In this document: positions 1 through 12,145 of the stretch, one piece after another
Layout: each line of letters starts with the position of its first letter
Numbering within the stretch: position 1 is the stretch's first letter
Origin: Oxyura jamaicensis
Lineage: Eukaryota > Chordata > Aves > Anseriformes > Anatidae
NCBI RefSeq assembly: GCF_011077185.1
Contig: NC_048896.1
Coordinates: forward strand, 63,521,734-63,585,733
Direction of reading: 5' to 3'
DNA: 64,000 bases
Made by a program: the position numbers and the translations under genes
The notes under the pieces: model-generated
The model's input: the letters and a program-made list of their open reading frames with translations, nothing else
What the model was told of the DNA's origin: nothing
The model's database searches: none

Positions 1-109
1 ATTTGTTATTGTGGCATATTTAGTGATGTCCTGGTTGATACTGATGTAAACACCCCCCTTTGCAGTAGCAGTGAATGTCAGGTATTTCATCTTACTGTGA
101 AGGTATTTT

Positions 110-600
110 ATAGAATCATTGAATAACTCAAGTTGGAAGGGATCCACAAAGAAGATCATTGAGTTCAACTCCTGGGTCTGCACAGGACCACCCCAAAATC
201 AAACTATGTCCGAGAGGGTTGTCCAAAAGCTTCTTGAACTCCGGCAGGCTTGATGCTGTGACCACTGCCCTGGGGAGCCTGACCCAGTGCCCGACCACCC
301 TCTGGGTGCAGAACCTTTCCCTAACCCCCAGCCTGACCCTCCCCTGTCCCAGCTCCATGCCGTTCCCTCGGGTCCTGTCGCTGTCGCCAGAGAGCAGAGC
401 TCAGCGCCTGCCCCTCTGCTCCCCTCGTGAGGGAGCTGCAGGCTGCCATGAGGCCTCCCCTCAGCCTGCTCTGCTCTGGGCTGATCAGACCAAGGGACTT
501 CAGCTGCTTCTCACACATCTTCAGATCTCTAGACCCTTCACCATCTTTGTAGCCCTCCTTTGGATGTTCTCTTTTTATATTGTGGTGCCCAAACTAGGGG
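110..600 (-). mobile_element. CR1 LINE fragment, 3' end, antisense
   Basis: On the + strand the segment opens with the reverse complement of a CR1 tail (ATAGAATCATTGAAT) and continues with the usual block in which CR1 reads 'agttcaactcctgg', 'cttcttgaactccggcaggct' and 'accctctgggtgcagaac'. The minus strand carries remnants of the C-terminal reverse-transcriptase region, broken by stops. The element is 5'-truncated near 600, at the 'gtggtgcccaaact' block. It is probably of the same general subfamily as the copy at 42225-42998, because both share the proline/glutamine-rich middle. It is a dead copy in a PRDM5 intron. Confidence 0.9.
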
Positions 601-2921
601 ATAAGGTCCCGTGTTCTATTTAAAAACAAAAACAATAACAAAAAAGTGTGATACCATCTATTGGTGACTAGGCTTTTGAGGTCTATTCCTAGCTCTTTCA
701 CTGATTTCTCTTGTTGACAATAGGCACGTCATATAATCCTTGTATGTCTTTGCTGATCTATGAAGATGACTGAATCCTGTATTATTTAGGGGTGGTCTCA
801 TGAGACTTAAGAGCATTTTTAGTTTGGTAGTCTTAGAAAACCAATGAAAAAAACTTCTGGTCTTGAGTTCAGGCCTCATTAAAATAGTTTTAAAATCATT
901 TCTGGATTGACCACTGTAGCTTGAGGATCCTAAGGAATGCACCTCAAGCTAACATTATATATTTTATTAATTGAAAATTTGAGTTAAAGCTAACTGTATA
1001 GAAACTGGAAAAATAACATTAATAGTATTATAGGATTGATCCTACTTCACTGAATTTTCAGGGAGCCTAAGTCCTGTAAAAATGTTTTGCTTCCATTTTA
1101 AATGTTTTATAACTATTTATGAAAGACTAAAAATACTCAGATGTATGGGGAAAATGCAGTAAGTTGCTTGCAGATACTTTAAGAAAAGCTTTCTTAAAGC
1201 ATTTTCTACTTCAGTTTGTGGTATACAAAACCGTTTTTCCACTTCCTCCCTCGGAAAGATATCCTCCATTTTCCAACGATATCCTGCCATCAATAGTTGT
1301 GGTAGGCAGGTTGTCCGGAAGATTCTTGGAGTGGTTCAGTGACTGGAATGGAGTCCCCGGAGAGCAGACTCGAAGTTTTGTGGCAGAATGAATCCTCTTT
1401 ACTTTTCCAGGTCTCACGTGGACTGTGTGTGTGAATCCTTGTAAAAGAGGGTTCTGTGAGATAAAGAAGGTCAAGAAACCTTAGCTTATTCAATGTGGGA
1501 GTTTGCTTGTCATGGTCCAGAAAGCTACTTGCTGAGTGTTAGTTCTGTGGGGTAAAGAGCTAAATTAGTAGTAGTATCTTTACGTTTCTTGAGGAGCATG
1601 TAGCAGGTTGACACTGTCTTCTGTTTTTCTTCTCTTGCTGTTCTAGCTAGTGCAACTGCCAAGGCTGGGGGGAGATACTGAAGCTACACAGTATGTTTGT
1701 CATGTTTTCTGGTGTCACCAGCTGGGGATGTAGGAGGGAAAATTCCTTGTTGCTGTGGCTAGTAGAATCATGTTGGCTTATAGTACAACATCTATCTTAG
1801 TGACAGCTATCTTTGATCCTGTCTTCTTGGAGGTCTAAACAGATTTACAGGTAGAGCCATGTGAAAGCATTTTTGATTGTATTTGTTGATGTATCTTCTA
1901 ATTAAGTTGATTTTCTTGTTTGATAATCACAACACAAGGCAGAAGTATGACTGAGCAGGCTGTTACTGGAGAGAGCATCTTTTGGGACATTTTCCAAACT
2001 TCATTTCAATTCATTAATAGTTCAACTTGGGTAATATTTAGGTACACTTTTCAGTTTGAGGAGTATATTTGCAAAGCAAACAGACTAGCTCTTGTATGTT
2101 GTTGTTGTTTTTATTTTTTTATTTTTTATTTTTAAATAAGATATTGACAAAGTTTGAAATTCCTTGCCATGGTGCTCAAAGACACATCTAGGAAATTCAC
2201 CCATTCACCCAACCAGTGAAAAAAGAATGGTAAATGTCTAGTCCATGTTAAGTACAGTATTTTGACTGTGTTTTTCTTGTCTTTTCTTCCTCACATCTGT
2301 GTATTTAATGCATTATTTCTTTATGAGGTGGAAAAAAGCAATAGGACGTATAGCAAGTTTTCAAGGAATTTATTGTATTCTTACATCAATAGTTTCCTTA
2401 TGTGTTAAGTCTTTGCTTTGTGTTTGATATTTCTTCGTGGATTGGCAGAGAATAAGAAAGCACAACTGAGATGAGTGTGTATCACTGAAGTGAGTATAAA
2501 TTATTGTTACATAATTTAAGGATCAAACGAAGAAGAAAAACGGATGAAAAGGGAAGTAGCATAATGTATGTTTTTTATAATAGGATTATAATAGGATCTT
2601 GGTTCCGTTTCTAATCCAAGTCAAGATATGATGGAAACCTTTATAGGATTTGCATGATGGGCCTCTCTAACCCCGTTTTTGGGTAGCTTTAGCTAAATCA
2701 CAAAACCATTAACTTGACTTTAATTGCTCACAGATGTTAATCTTCACTGTAAACTATTTTCACTCAGACAATGTGAGGTTCTGCTCTTTGGTTATTTAGA
2801 TCTGGGTGATTATTGCAGTATAATCAATGCAGCACTTCTGTAAGGCTTTGGTGGGAAGGAGAGCTGTTCAGATATGCATCGCTAACATGTCTTTTTGCAT
2901 GAAGTTGGTTTTTGCTTTTAT

Positions 2922-2957
2922 GTCATTTTACAGTCATTACGTCATTTTACAGTCATT
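2922..2957. repeat. 19-bp tandem duplication
   Basis: The 17-mer GTCATTTTACAGTCATT occurs at 2922-2938 and again at 2941-2957. The full unit is 19 bp with near-perfect copies. It looks like a local slippage duplication with no evident function. Confidence 0.85.
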
Positions 2958-3028
2958 CTACTCAAGTTCCTGGTGGAAACAACAGTTCCTGCAATGAGCA
3001 GGTATCATTTCTCAACGGGGTAGTCAAA

Positions 3029-3210
3029 GAATCACAGAATGACTGAGGCTGGGAGGGACCTCTGGAGTTTATGTGGTCCAACCCCCTTGCTCAGGAAGGG
3101 CTACCTAGCTCTGGTTGTCCAGGACCATGTCTAGGTGGCTCTTGAGTATCTCTTTCTGAGGATGGAGACTCCACTGCCTCTCTGTGCAAAGTGTTCCAGT
3201 GCTTAGTGTT
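3029..3210 (-). mobile_element. Short CR1 LINE 3' fragment, antisense
   Basis: The + strand reads GAATCACAGAATGACTGAGG, then 'ctgggagggacctctggag' and 'ggtccaacccccttgctcagg', followed by 'ctccactgcctctctgtgc' and 'gtgttccagtgct'. This is the reverse complement of a CR1 3' UTR and the end of ORF2. The copy is about 180 bp, severely 5'-truncated and non-coding. Confidence 0.9.
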
Positions 3211-5004
3211 ATATATTATTATTTGCAGGTGCATTTAAATATATAGGTTTGACACTTTTTAGTCTGGTTAATCTATGCGTTTGAAAGTAAAACAACTTTT
3301 AAAGTTTAAAATATTGGCACCTTTTCATGATATGTCCCTCTTAAGAAAAATGTCTTTGGAAGAATAGTAATGCATTTTGAAGACTTCTATTTGTTTGGAG
3401 AACTACAGTAGTTTTTTTGTTTTGTTTGTTTGTTTTAATCTGAGAACAACATGCTGTCACCAGCTCCCATGGTAATGGAATACAGTTTTTGTTTCTAATG
3501 GTATCTTTAAAGTTTAGGTAATTTAAGCAGTCATACTGAAGGAATATGATATTGCATCCATTAGAATTAAATATAGAAAGAATTTGAGCAATTTAAATAC
3601 AAAGCCATGACGACAATCTAATTTTGATCTTGCATAGCTGAAATCCCCAGCTCTTAGAAAATACATACTCTGCACACTTCTTGTTGACAGATGAAAATAT
3701 GTTCCTTATATAAATAAGTCATATGGAATGTGTGTGACTCTATGACCTTTTTTCATGGCTATCTTTTATATCAGATTTAAATGATAAGCTATTTAAAACA
3801 AAACCAGCAAACCACTGGCAAAGTGGCAGCTATGTTGTTTCAGCAGTATTTCTTTTTGTTTTAAGGGCAAAGAATGACCTAGAAATAGTAACCTAATTTT
3901 AACTATTATTTTCATGTTGTCAGCGTAAGCTGGAATTTTGTCACAGTCATAAAAATTCTATGGATCTATAATTATACCCAAAAGCCTCTGATAAGATGAC
4001 ATATATGTGCAATTCTTTCTTTGAAATGGTGGCTAGCAGGGAAAATTTGCTTGGTCTGGTGTTAAAACTATCAGTAAATATTATTTGGGGAGGTGGGTTC
4101 TACTGCTACTGAAGTTCTGGAGTGGAAACAATGGAATGACTCATTAGTTAAAGCTGTCACACTTATGTCTGCCTTCAGTTCTGCAGAACAGTTCTTTAAA
4201 GTGTCTTCTTCAATTGGTAACAAAACCTGAGCATGTTTGTTTCCCAGGCTAAACAATTTGTAGCTCTTCACCTATGTAGTATGTTAATTTGTTGTTACCG
4301 AAATCATCTTCTATTCTGATACAGTTTCAGCCAAGCATAATTTAAAATTGACCAACTGTTCACTGAGGCTACGTATTTATATGTCCTTTGGATAGGTCAC
4401 TCAAGTGAGCTGTAAAATAAGATATACGGGATAGATTAATGCAATTATATTGATCCTTGTTCTGAAGATAGTTCTCAGGAAGTGTTGGGGTGTGGGGTAG
4501 ACACCAAAAAAAAACACCCTCAAACTTCCAAGACTTGAAAGGGAAACAAGGAATATAGTTTTAAAAAAGTGCTTTATAAGTTTCTGGGACATTTAGGATT
4601 GGTGTGGGACAGATATGTTAGAAGCAAAGTTAACAATAGTGAAACCATATTTGCTGGATTTGGAATTTGGAAGAAGAAAAGTTGCATTTGGTGATAAAGA
4701 AGGATATAGAACATCTAGTGATGGAGCAGGGGGATAGGAATGGAGACAGAATTGATAATTCAAGGTTGAGCTTGTAAGTTGCTTGAACAATTGGTAATTT
4801 TACATAAATGGGAAGCTGCAAACAAACAAAAGTTGAATTGAGATTTAGACATACTCTGTAATTGTTTGCAGTTAAGATTGAGATTTCTCTGGAGATGTGA
4901 GACTAGGTAGAAAGAGTTGGATTTAGGATTTAACAGTAAAGGGTGAATAGGATCTGCTAGAAAAAGAAGATAATGAGCAAAGAACAAGCCAGTCTACAAG
5001 AAGA

Positions 5005-5190
5005 TCATAGAGTTATAGAATGGCTTGGGTTGGAAAGGACCTTAAAGATCATCTAGTTCAAGTCTGTGCTCATGTCTTGTGTTGTCCTGACCCAGGTGCA
5101 GCACCTTGCACTTGGGCTTATTGAACCTCATTAGGTTCTTGTGAGACCACTTCTCAAGCTTGTCCAGTACTTGGAGGCAGGTAAGTTTAT
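5005..5190 (-). mobile_element. CR1 LINE fragment with internal deletion, antisense
   Basis: The first about 65 bp match the CR1 3' tail in reverse (GATCATAGAGTTATAGAATG, then 'ggttggaaaggacctt' and 'catctagttcaa'). The next about 100 bp match the reverse complement of a much more upstream part of ORF2, the block encoding the RT segment around 'MRFNKAK' ('gcaccttgcacttgggctt', 'gaacctcattaggttct'). Roughly 600-700 bp that separate these blocks in longer copies, such as 56981-57795, are missing. This is inferred to be an internal deletion or a rearranged insertion. Confidence 0.8.
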
Positions 5191-5771
5191 AACATTATTT
5201 GTAAGAAAGTGATCAGTGACAGACTGAATGACAAAAGACAGGGAAGTATGAGAAAAATTAGGTATACTGGAGGAGTAAAATCCTGGCATCAGAACATATA
5301 AAGGAGAACTCTGAAAGGAAATCTGTAGAAGGGATGATAGGATTTGAATGGGAAAGGACCTCTCAGATTATGTCACTTTCTGGCAAGCTAGTAAACAGAG
5401 GTGGATTTAACAAAACAAAGTGGGAGGAAAGAACATGAGCGAAGTGATCATACTGTCAGATGAGTGAGACCCAGGAGTCAGTCATAAAGCAGAGAGGTTT
5501 GTTTAGTAGAGGAAAGGCTAAGAAAAGAGACTGGGAACTCAAAGGAAACTGACCCCCGTTCTGGATTTGAGTTGCTTACATATTTTGAAGGTGGCTAAGT
5601 GCACTTATATAGAAAAACGTGAATGTGCATCACAGCTGTGAGTACCTGATGAAAGCAAGATCATCTTGCTGACACCAGCATACGTTAACGTTTTACTTGT
5701 TAGTATATGTTCAGTAGATACGCTAGATGATAAGTTTTAAATTTGTATTGATTTTTTTTTGAATGTTTCAG

Positions 5772-5894
5772 GTTCGTGGCAGTAAAGGTGAAGTCCTTTA
5801 TATCCTGGATGCAAGCAATCCACGCCATTCGAACTGGCTGCGTTTCGTCCATGAGGCTCCATCACAAGAACAAAAGAATCTGGCAGCCATCCAG
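5772..5894 (+). CDS. PRDM5: PRDM5 coding exon (probably exon 3): middle of PR/SET domain
   Basis: PRDM5 is a nuclear PR-domain zinc-finger regulator of transcription. Published work ties it to collagen and extracellular-matrix genes, to EHMT2/HDAC1 recruitment and, in humans, to brittle cornea syndrome type 2. This exon is 123 nt, exactly 41 codons in phase 0, from TTTCAG|GTT to CAG|GTAGAT. It encodes window residues 1-41. The peptide starts VRGSKGEVLYILDASNPRHS and ends in EQKNLAAIQ. The block NPRHSNWLRFV is the PR-family counterpart of the SET 'NHS/C' region, and its lack of the canonical methyltransferase motif fits a PR domain without clear intrinsic activity. The match to remembered vertebrate PRDM5 is nearly residue for residue. 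The exons encoding the preceding half of the domain are upstream of the window. Confidence 0.97.
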
Positions 5895-6689
5895 GTAGAT
5901 TTGGTGGATTCCTACCATTTGCTTCCTGTGACTAATTTGTGAATTTGATCTCCTATTTGATCTTTGTCTCTTGCAATAAAATTGTAAGACTAAGAAACAT
6001 AGTAGCCATGCTGCTTTCCTTTTCCTACTTTTTTTTTTTTTTTTTTTAAGTGAGCACACGTGCTTAAATATGGTACTATAAATACAAGATTGAAAGACTG
6101 AAAAAACTGTCATTAGTTAGAAGCTGGTATTCTTTGAAAGATCTGTATTAATTGACAGAGATGGGCTTACACTGTTTAACTTATACAAACTATTTCTCTT
6201 GGTTTGTAGTAAAACAAACAGTTTACATTTAGAAGAAAAAATGATTTCCAGTTGTTCATTCACTATGCTAACAGACATTTAAATTTCTCACTAGAGCCTT
6301 AGTCAAATTAAGCTTTTGCCTGAATACAGTTTTTTTGTCATGGTGGGATTTTAAAATATTAACTGGGTAGGTATATACTTGACTGAATCAAGATTAGTGG
6401 TTTAGAGGCCTAGCTGTGTTTCATGCTGAACTCAGGTATGGACTTAGGAAAGTAGAGTCATGATTTTACTTTGTAGTTAGTTTAAAATTTAATAGAACAG
6501 TGTGACAAGTTTGAAAGCAAGCATGGTGCTTAAATTATTCCTGTAGAAAACAGAATTGAAGGATCTAATTATCTGATAGGATGATCATACAGTGTTTGAG
6601 GATAAATTAATAATAATAAAAAAAATTCTTTTCCTAATCTTGGCTGCAGATCTGAATTTATCCAACTAATTTTTACATTTTTATATTTG

Positions 6690-6975
6690 TCATTTGCAGC
6701 ATTCCATGGTAATGAGTTCTACTGCTTTAATTACATATTATGTGAATCATGCTTCTGTTTTTCTTTTTAGCAACTTCTTAATTTCACTTGATTCCCCTTA
6801 GTCCTTGTGTGATAGTGAATAGTCACTTTGTTCAGTATTCTATGCCATTCTTGATTTTATAGAACCCTATTATATCTGTTCCTTCTTATTTGACAGCTCT
6901 TTTCTCAAGCTGAGGAGTCTTAGTTTGTTTAATCTCTCATTTTTGGAAGCATTCTGTGACTTTGCAGAATGGTAG
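6690..6975 (-). mobile_element. Ancient CR1/L3-like LINE relic, antisense
   Basis: The + strand follows, in order, the reverse complement of the old amniote CR1/L3 C-terminal ORF2 pattern. Blocks are 'ccatggtaatgagttctact', 'cacttgattccccttagtcc' with 'ttgtgtgatagtgaatag', 'ttgattttatagaaccctat' with 'tatatctgttcc', and 'ctcaagctgaggagtcttag' with 'tttgtttaatctctc'. Divergence is heavy, with many small indels, so it is far older than the CR1 copy at 25587. The match is from memory of the family consensus, and the exact subfamily is unknown. Confidence 0.65.
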
Positions 6976-9233
6976 CAAAGACAGGCATATTTTTCTAGTT
7001 AAAGATACTGTTCTTTTAGAGATTATAAAAGAAATGAACTATCTGCATATTTTTTCAACAGCTCAGTAAAATAATTTCTAGTCCCATATATGCAAGAATT
7101 ACATAGCTGTGTTATTTTTTTCTCAGAATATGCATTTGCCAAAAAAAAGCTGTTTCAGGTTAACGCAAGATATTTGTTAATGTAATCCAAATCTGGATTT
7201 ATTTATTTATTAATGTTATGAAGGGGAAACATTAGGAAGATAGTAAAAGGATAAATGCTAGTCAGCACTTCTTAAAATTATTACTTTGTTTTTTTTTTTT
7301 TTCATATTGAAATGACTTTTTTCTAGGATTTTCCTGCAGATCCTTGAAAAAAAGAGTTTATTTTGAGGTCTAACAAAAATATTTTAAGATGTTTCTCTCT
7401 GTTGAGAAACAGAGTTTAAACAATGTTTACTTCTCTTTGCTGAGAAGAGAAATGTTTACTTGAAAAAAAAAAAAGTTAGTGAAGATCCAGCATGTAGTTC
7501 TGTAGAAGGTACACACTGATGACTGTCAACACTGGTAATTTCAATTTCCATGTTGATGACTTGTTGGCTCCTTAAATCTCATATTCGCCAGAGGGGCTGT
7601 TTGCAAGCACTGTTCACTGCTTCCAAATACCCTTGTATACCTCATCTTAGCCTCCCTCTTCATGTCCCAGTTGTGTGCCTTTCTGTGACTTTCATTCTAC
7701 TGTTGTACTACATCTGTTCTGCCTAGCACTTATACCTTTATCACACTAGTTGAATGCTACTGTTAGCAGTGGCATTGTGTTGGCAAATCTGACTGGTTAT
7801 CTGTCTGCCTTCACTTGATTTGGCCTCCTACTTTCCAAAGCTCTAGTTTTACTGAATGCCAGTCTGTGGTGTACATCTGCAGCTTTATTCCAGGTGATCT
7901 CATGAGCAATTGAAAATTCAAGAATGATCTCCAGAGAAACCAGAGATCTACTTCTGTTTTCCAGACCAACCAGTTTCTCTCCAAATGAAAATCTTCACCA
8001 GTCTCTAGTGTTCCATCAAATACTGATGGATGAATGTGACTGCAATTTTGCTGCTGGTGTTGTTTCTTTGGACCTTGTTGCTGATCCTCTCTTAGATTAG
8101 TGTGGACAGCTTTATCATCAGTTTATCCTGTTGGTCTCTATTCTGTCATGTTCGTGATCTCTTCAGATCTTTACATTCAGGCTACAGTTTAGTTTAAAGT
8201 AACAGAGGAAAGAGTGTTCACTATTCATCTATGTAGCAAAAATCTCATCAGCATTGACCAAATGACTGTTTCATTGTGCTTTTCCATGATGTCTGTGACA
8301 AGTCAATGGTTAATTTAGTATGACCATTGCCTGTACAACTATTTCTTTATATTTTTCCTTCAGCCTTTGTCTTTCTGTTATATCAAAGCTTTACAGATGA
8401 AGATCTTTCAAATGATTTTGTCATTCTGCTTATAGAACTAAATTTGCAAGGTCTTCCTCATCCATGGCTGTCAGTCCTAGGCATTAGTCAAATATATGTT
8501 ATCACGAGTGAATAGGCAGTGTGATAACAAATTATAGTCAATGTTGGCAAATGCAAAGTAAGGTTCACAAGAGGGAGCAGTGTGAACAAGTAATGTTCAT
8601 TATTACTTTTTAAATAAAACACTCAGTAAAATGACCTGAATTTCTGAATAAAAGTCTTAATAGAATGTCACATCCAGTGCATACCAGTGGGTTTTTGCTA
8701 GTGAAAATGATTCTTTAAATAAAGAAATAAAAACAGACTATTATGTTGCATTGCATAATGCTATACCTCGGTTAGTATGTTTGGTGCTTTTTCCATGTCT
8801 TTTTAAAGGATTGTACTGGAGTTACAAGATGACTTAAAAATAACAAAATGTGTCAAGAGTATTAAAGTCCTATAAAATCTTCCACAGTAAAACATATGTA
8901 AAAGTTGAGAGGGGGAAAAAGAATAAACATCAGTATATATAAAGTGATGAAAAGCATCACGGAGGCAAATTTATGAACACAAACAAAAATTTTTTAAATT
9001 ATCTCATTATTTTTAAAGTATTGTCGATAATCAGCTGACAATACAACTTGTGCATTCTCTGTGGGTGACCTTCAAATTGTGTGTGTTTATGTACACATGT
9101 GTTTAATTACACATAACGTAAATAGGTATTACTTGTATTGAATAAAACTAAAGATGCACGTATTTCTTTTCAGGGTTTGGTTTCACTTTAGTAGATGGAG
9201 GTGCAAATCCCAAAGCTCTGCTATTCCTTCAGG

Positions 9234-9251
9234 AAAAAAAAAAAAAAAAAA
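9234..9251. repeat. Poly-A run (18 A)
   Basis: A simple homopolymer of 18 A on the + strand. It is the longest A run I noticed on the sense strand of the gene, whereas longer runs are all T. Confidence 0.95.
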
Positions 9252-10057
9252 GCCCACAAATCCTTCAGAATTTTGCTTCCATGATAGCATTCTTTATGAT
9301 AGGCAGATTTAAGGCTAATTGTTTCAGTAATACTTTGCTTTATGAAATCAGTAGGCAAAATGATACTGGAGTATTTCCAGTAATAGTATCCTTTAATTTG
9401 AATTCTGAGTTGCCTGCTTGCCCCAAGGATGATGAAATTATGTTTTACAAAGGGGAAAAAGTTGTAAGTTACATGTATAAAGTTGCTTTAGCTTCATTAT
9501 AATTTTGTGGCTGCAAAAAAAACATAAATTACATTGCTGAACAAATACCTAAGTTAATTAAAAGATGAAAAGAATTCAAAATACAGATCACTATGTCAAA
9601 CAAAATCCTAATCTTAGACCAACTGAATGATCATGCATTACATAATTAAGTAGAATATATCTGCATAGTTTTAGAAAACTAACTCAGAAGATTAAATAGA
9701 ATACTTAGAGATGGCTAGAGACTATGTTCTAACCAGCACATTATAATTACCCTTACAAAACGCAAAATTATTCTAGACACTTTTATTTTGTGAAGACCTT
9801 TTATGAGCTTGGTTGGAATTTTTAAACAAGCATTTGATTTTTCTCTCTCAGTTGTTCTGCTTACTCTTTAAGGTAAAGTTTTACTACTGAATCTTGCAAG
9901 TTAACGTTTAAAAATATTTGACCAATGTTTATGATACTAGCCTGTAAAATATGGAAAATAAAGGTTGTCTGCTTCACAGTTGGCCTTTTAAAATTTTCTG
10001 AGAGACTTTGTATGAACTGGGAAAAAAAAAAAAAGTGAATGGAAGTCAAATGATTCC

Positions 10058-10078
10058 TTTTTTTTTTTTTTTTTTTTT
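10058..10078. repeat. Poly-T run (21 T)
   Basis: A homopolymer of 21 T on the + strand inside an intron, shortly after a 13-A run at 10022-10034. No retrogene body was recognised next to it. Confidence 0.95.
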
Positions 10079-10462
10079 CTCACTGCTGCTAATTTCCACT
10101 ATTTCTGTTTCTCCCTATTTTTCTTTCTGGTTTCCAAATACTCCAACAGGAGATTTTTGGTCAACTGTGAGAATGCTTTCTAATCTGATTGCTTCACTCC
10201 AGTAGTGATAGCCATTGTAATCTCATGTCGAAAATGAAGTGATCAACTCAATGTTTGCTGCCTAGTGCTTGGTATTTAGTTTAGAGGCAAATGAAGTGGA
10301 TGCATGTGCCTCAGTAAACCACATCCTGGGGTTGACTGGAAAATATGATTAGCTCATTATAGGTTAATTGTATACAATGATCACATTTAGACCCTGCACA
10401 AAATGCTTCCTGTGGTGAAAAGAGAACATAGAGGGCCTGGGAATTATTTTACTTTTTAAAAA

Positions 10463-10480
10463 ATTATTATTATTATTATT
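10463..10480. repeat. (ATT)6 microsatellite
   Basis: Six perfect ATT units in intron sequence. A simple tandem repeat. Confidence 0.95.
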
Positions 10481-10986
10481 TCCTTTCCTGTAATGCAATG
10501 CTTTCTTACTAAAACCCTAGCTCTGGTAAGAGCTTTTGGTGGTATTGTGGGGTGCATGCTGGTCTCTTGAGTTCTGTCACAGCTCAAGGGTGGAGCTGTG
10601 ATGTCTGGGTGTTCTTTTACTTGGAACACACAGCAAGTATTTTTAACAACTGTTGTGTAAGTAGTGCCAATGTGTGACTGCTGGAAAAGAACGGAGAGGT
10701 TGGAGGGTAGCAGCATATGTACCATTTGTTTTTCTCAGCATTTTGCAGTTGAATTGCTGCAGGGTTCTCTAACTTATTTCAGGTAGTAATTGAATGAGTT
10801 AATCCTCTGTTATGTTTAAAGTAGCTTTAGGATTACAACTTTTGCATTAACAGAAACTGTATGAATTCTAATCTATTTTGCCCTGGGCTATTCTTATTTG
10901 CTTATAAACATGACTTGTTATATGGAGCAAAAATGCATTGTAATTATCATAATCAAAGGGAAATGGTTCCTATAAAAAATTCTGCA

Positions 10987-11007
10987 TTTTTTTTTTTTTT
11001 TTTTTTT
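10987..11007. repeat. Poly-T run (21 T) followed by CAG
   Basis: A run of 21 T followed directly by CAG. It therefore looks like an unusually strong polypyrimidine tract and splice acceptor, but the sequence downstream does not open into an exon with a sensible frame or donor. Confidence 0.95.
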
Positions 11008-11734
11008 CAGTTTTTAGAGTGGTAGAGTATTATATTTTCAATATTCTTCTATCCAGAATGTATGCACTTATCTGTTTGTCAGTTGTAATTTTATTAAACA
11101 CTCTCTGCTGAAGATTACTATGCAAAAAGGTCCTGTTGTTGTTAACATGAAAACTGTTTTATAAACAGAATCGCAGCCAGCTAGAGCTTTAAATTCAAAT
11201 ATTATTTCATGAGCAAGCAGACACTGAGATGGTCTGCTGTAGCTCAGAAAACCATGAGCTAGAATAATGATTAGCAAAAAACAAATAATGATTAGCGAAG
11301 AAGGATATTTGCTGTGAAGTGGTAGAGTGGTTTAAAATCATATTTCACAAGTGTGACAGAGGACTATTAGTATGTGAGAGAGAGCACTATAGTAAGTGTA
11401 GTAAAACCAGACTATCCAAAGGCGAGAGCTAGAGAAGATGCAACGAAAGCAAGGACAAACTGTTTTGTGAGCACCTGAAATTCACTTTGAGTATTACAGA
11501 GGAATGATTAATTAGTTACGCAATGTAAGAAGTAAAATGAACATAGCTGTTGGCTTCCCATATGCTCAGGGGGGAGAATTCGAAAGTCTGCTTGATTCTT
11601 GATTTTTTTTTTCTTTTTCCAAAAACAACAACAACAACATTTTGATTGGAGGGTGATAGGCGTTTATCTGCTCTTGAGTACACACTATTGCTGTTCAGAT
11701 GCTGTTGCTGAACTGAGATGATCCTTTCCATATA

Positions 11735-12145
11735 CTCAGTGCTTGCGAGGCCACATGTGGAGTCGTGTCCAGTTCTGGGCCTGTTGCTGTGAGAGACACC
11801 TTGCTCCTGGAGAGAGTCCAGTAAAGGGCCACAAAGGTGATGAAGGGACTGGAAGCTCAGGGGAGATCTTATCTATTTGTGCAAATACCTAAAGGGAGGG
11901 TGCAAGGAAGATGGAGCCAGACTCTTCAGTGTTGCCCCATGACAGGACAAGAGGCAGTGGGCACAAACTGAAACACATAAGGTTTCCTCCAACCTCCAGG
12001 AAACACTTTTTTTTTTTTTTTTTCTCGTACTGACACTGTTTGCCTAGAGAGGCTGTGAATTCTCCTGTCTCTCTTGGAAATCTTGAGAAGCTATGGTGCT
12101 GGCCAAGCCTTTCTAGGTGTCCCTGCTTGTTCAGATGTTATTCTG
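11735..12145 (+). mobile_element. CR1 LINE fragment, sense, interrupted by a T run
   Basis: Sense-strand CR1 blocks appear in order. They include 'gtccagttctgggcctgttg', the 'ccagtaaagggccac' and 'aaggtgatgaagggactgg' region, 'catgacaggacaagaggcag' with 'tgggcacaaactgaaacac', then 'gtttgcctagagaggctgtg' and 'ctaggtgtccctgcttg'. A 17-T run (12007-12023) sits at the position of the T-rich 'ttctttact' block and is probably a homopolymer expansion. The copy is old, its reading frame is destroyed and its 3' octamer tail is not clear. Confidence 0.85.

Larger units (their letters stand above)
1..5771 (+). other. PRDM5: PRDM5 intron, 5' part only (upstream of first visible exon)
   Basis: No coding exon could be supported here. 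The segment ends in a normal acceptor (TTTCAG at 5766-5771). It holds three antisense CR1 fragments (about 110-600, 3029-3210 and 5005-5190), a 19-bp tandem duplication at 2922-2957 and a purine-rich stretch at about 4640-5560. The remaining sequence is AT-rich with no recognisable gene. The exons encoding the N-terminal half of the PR domain were looked for and not found, so they must lie upstream of base 1. Confidence 0.8.

Noticed and set aside
1480..1505. ATGTGGGAG near 1493, which could be the end of the upstream PR-domain exon
   Set aside because: Only three residues fit. The preceding codons do not match the PR-domain sequence expected there, and no good donor follows.
10987..11060. 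Poly-T plus CAG as another hidden acceptor
   Set aside because: There is no open exon-like frame afterwards, and the flanking exons join cleanly without it.
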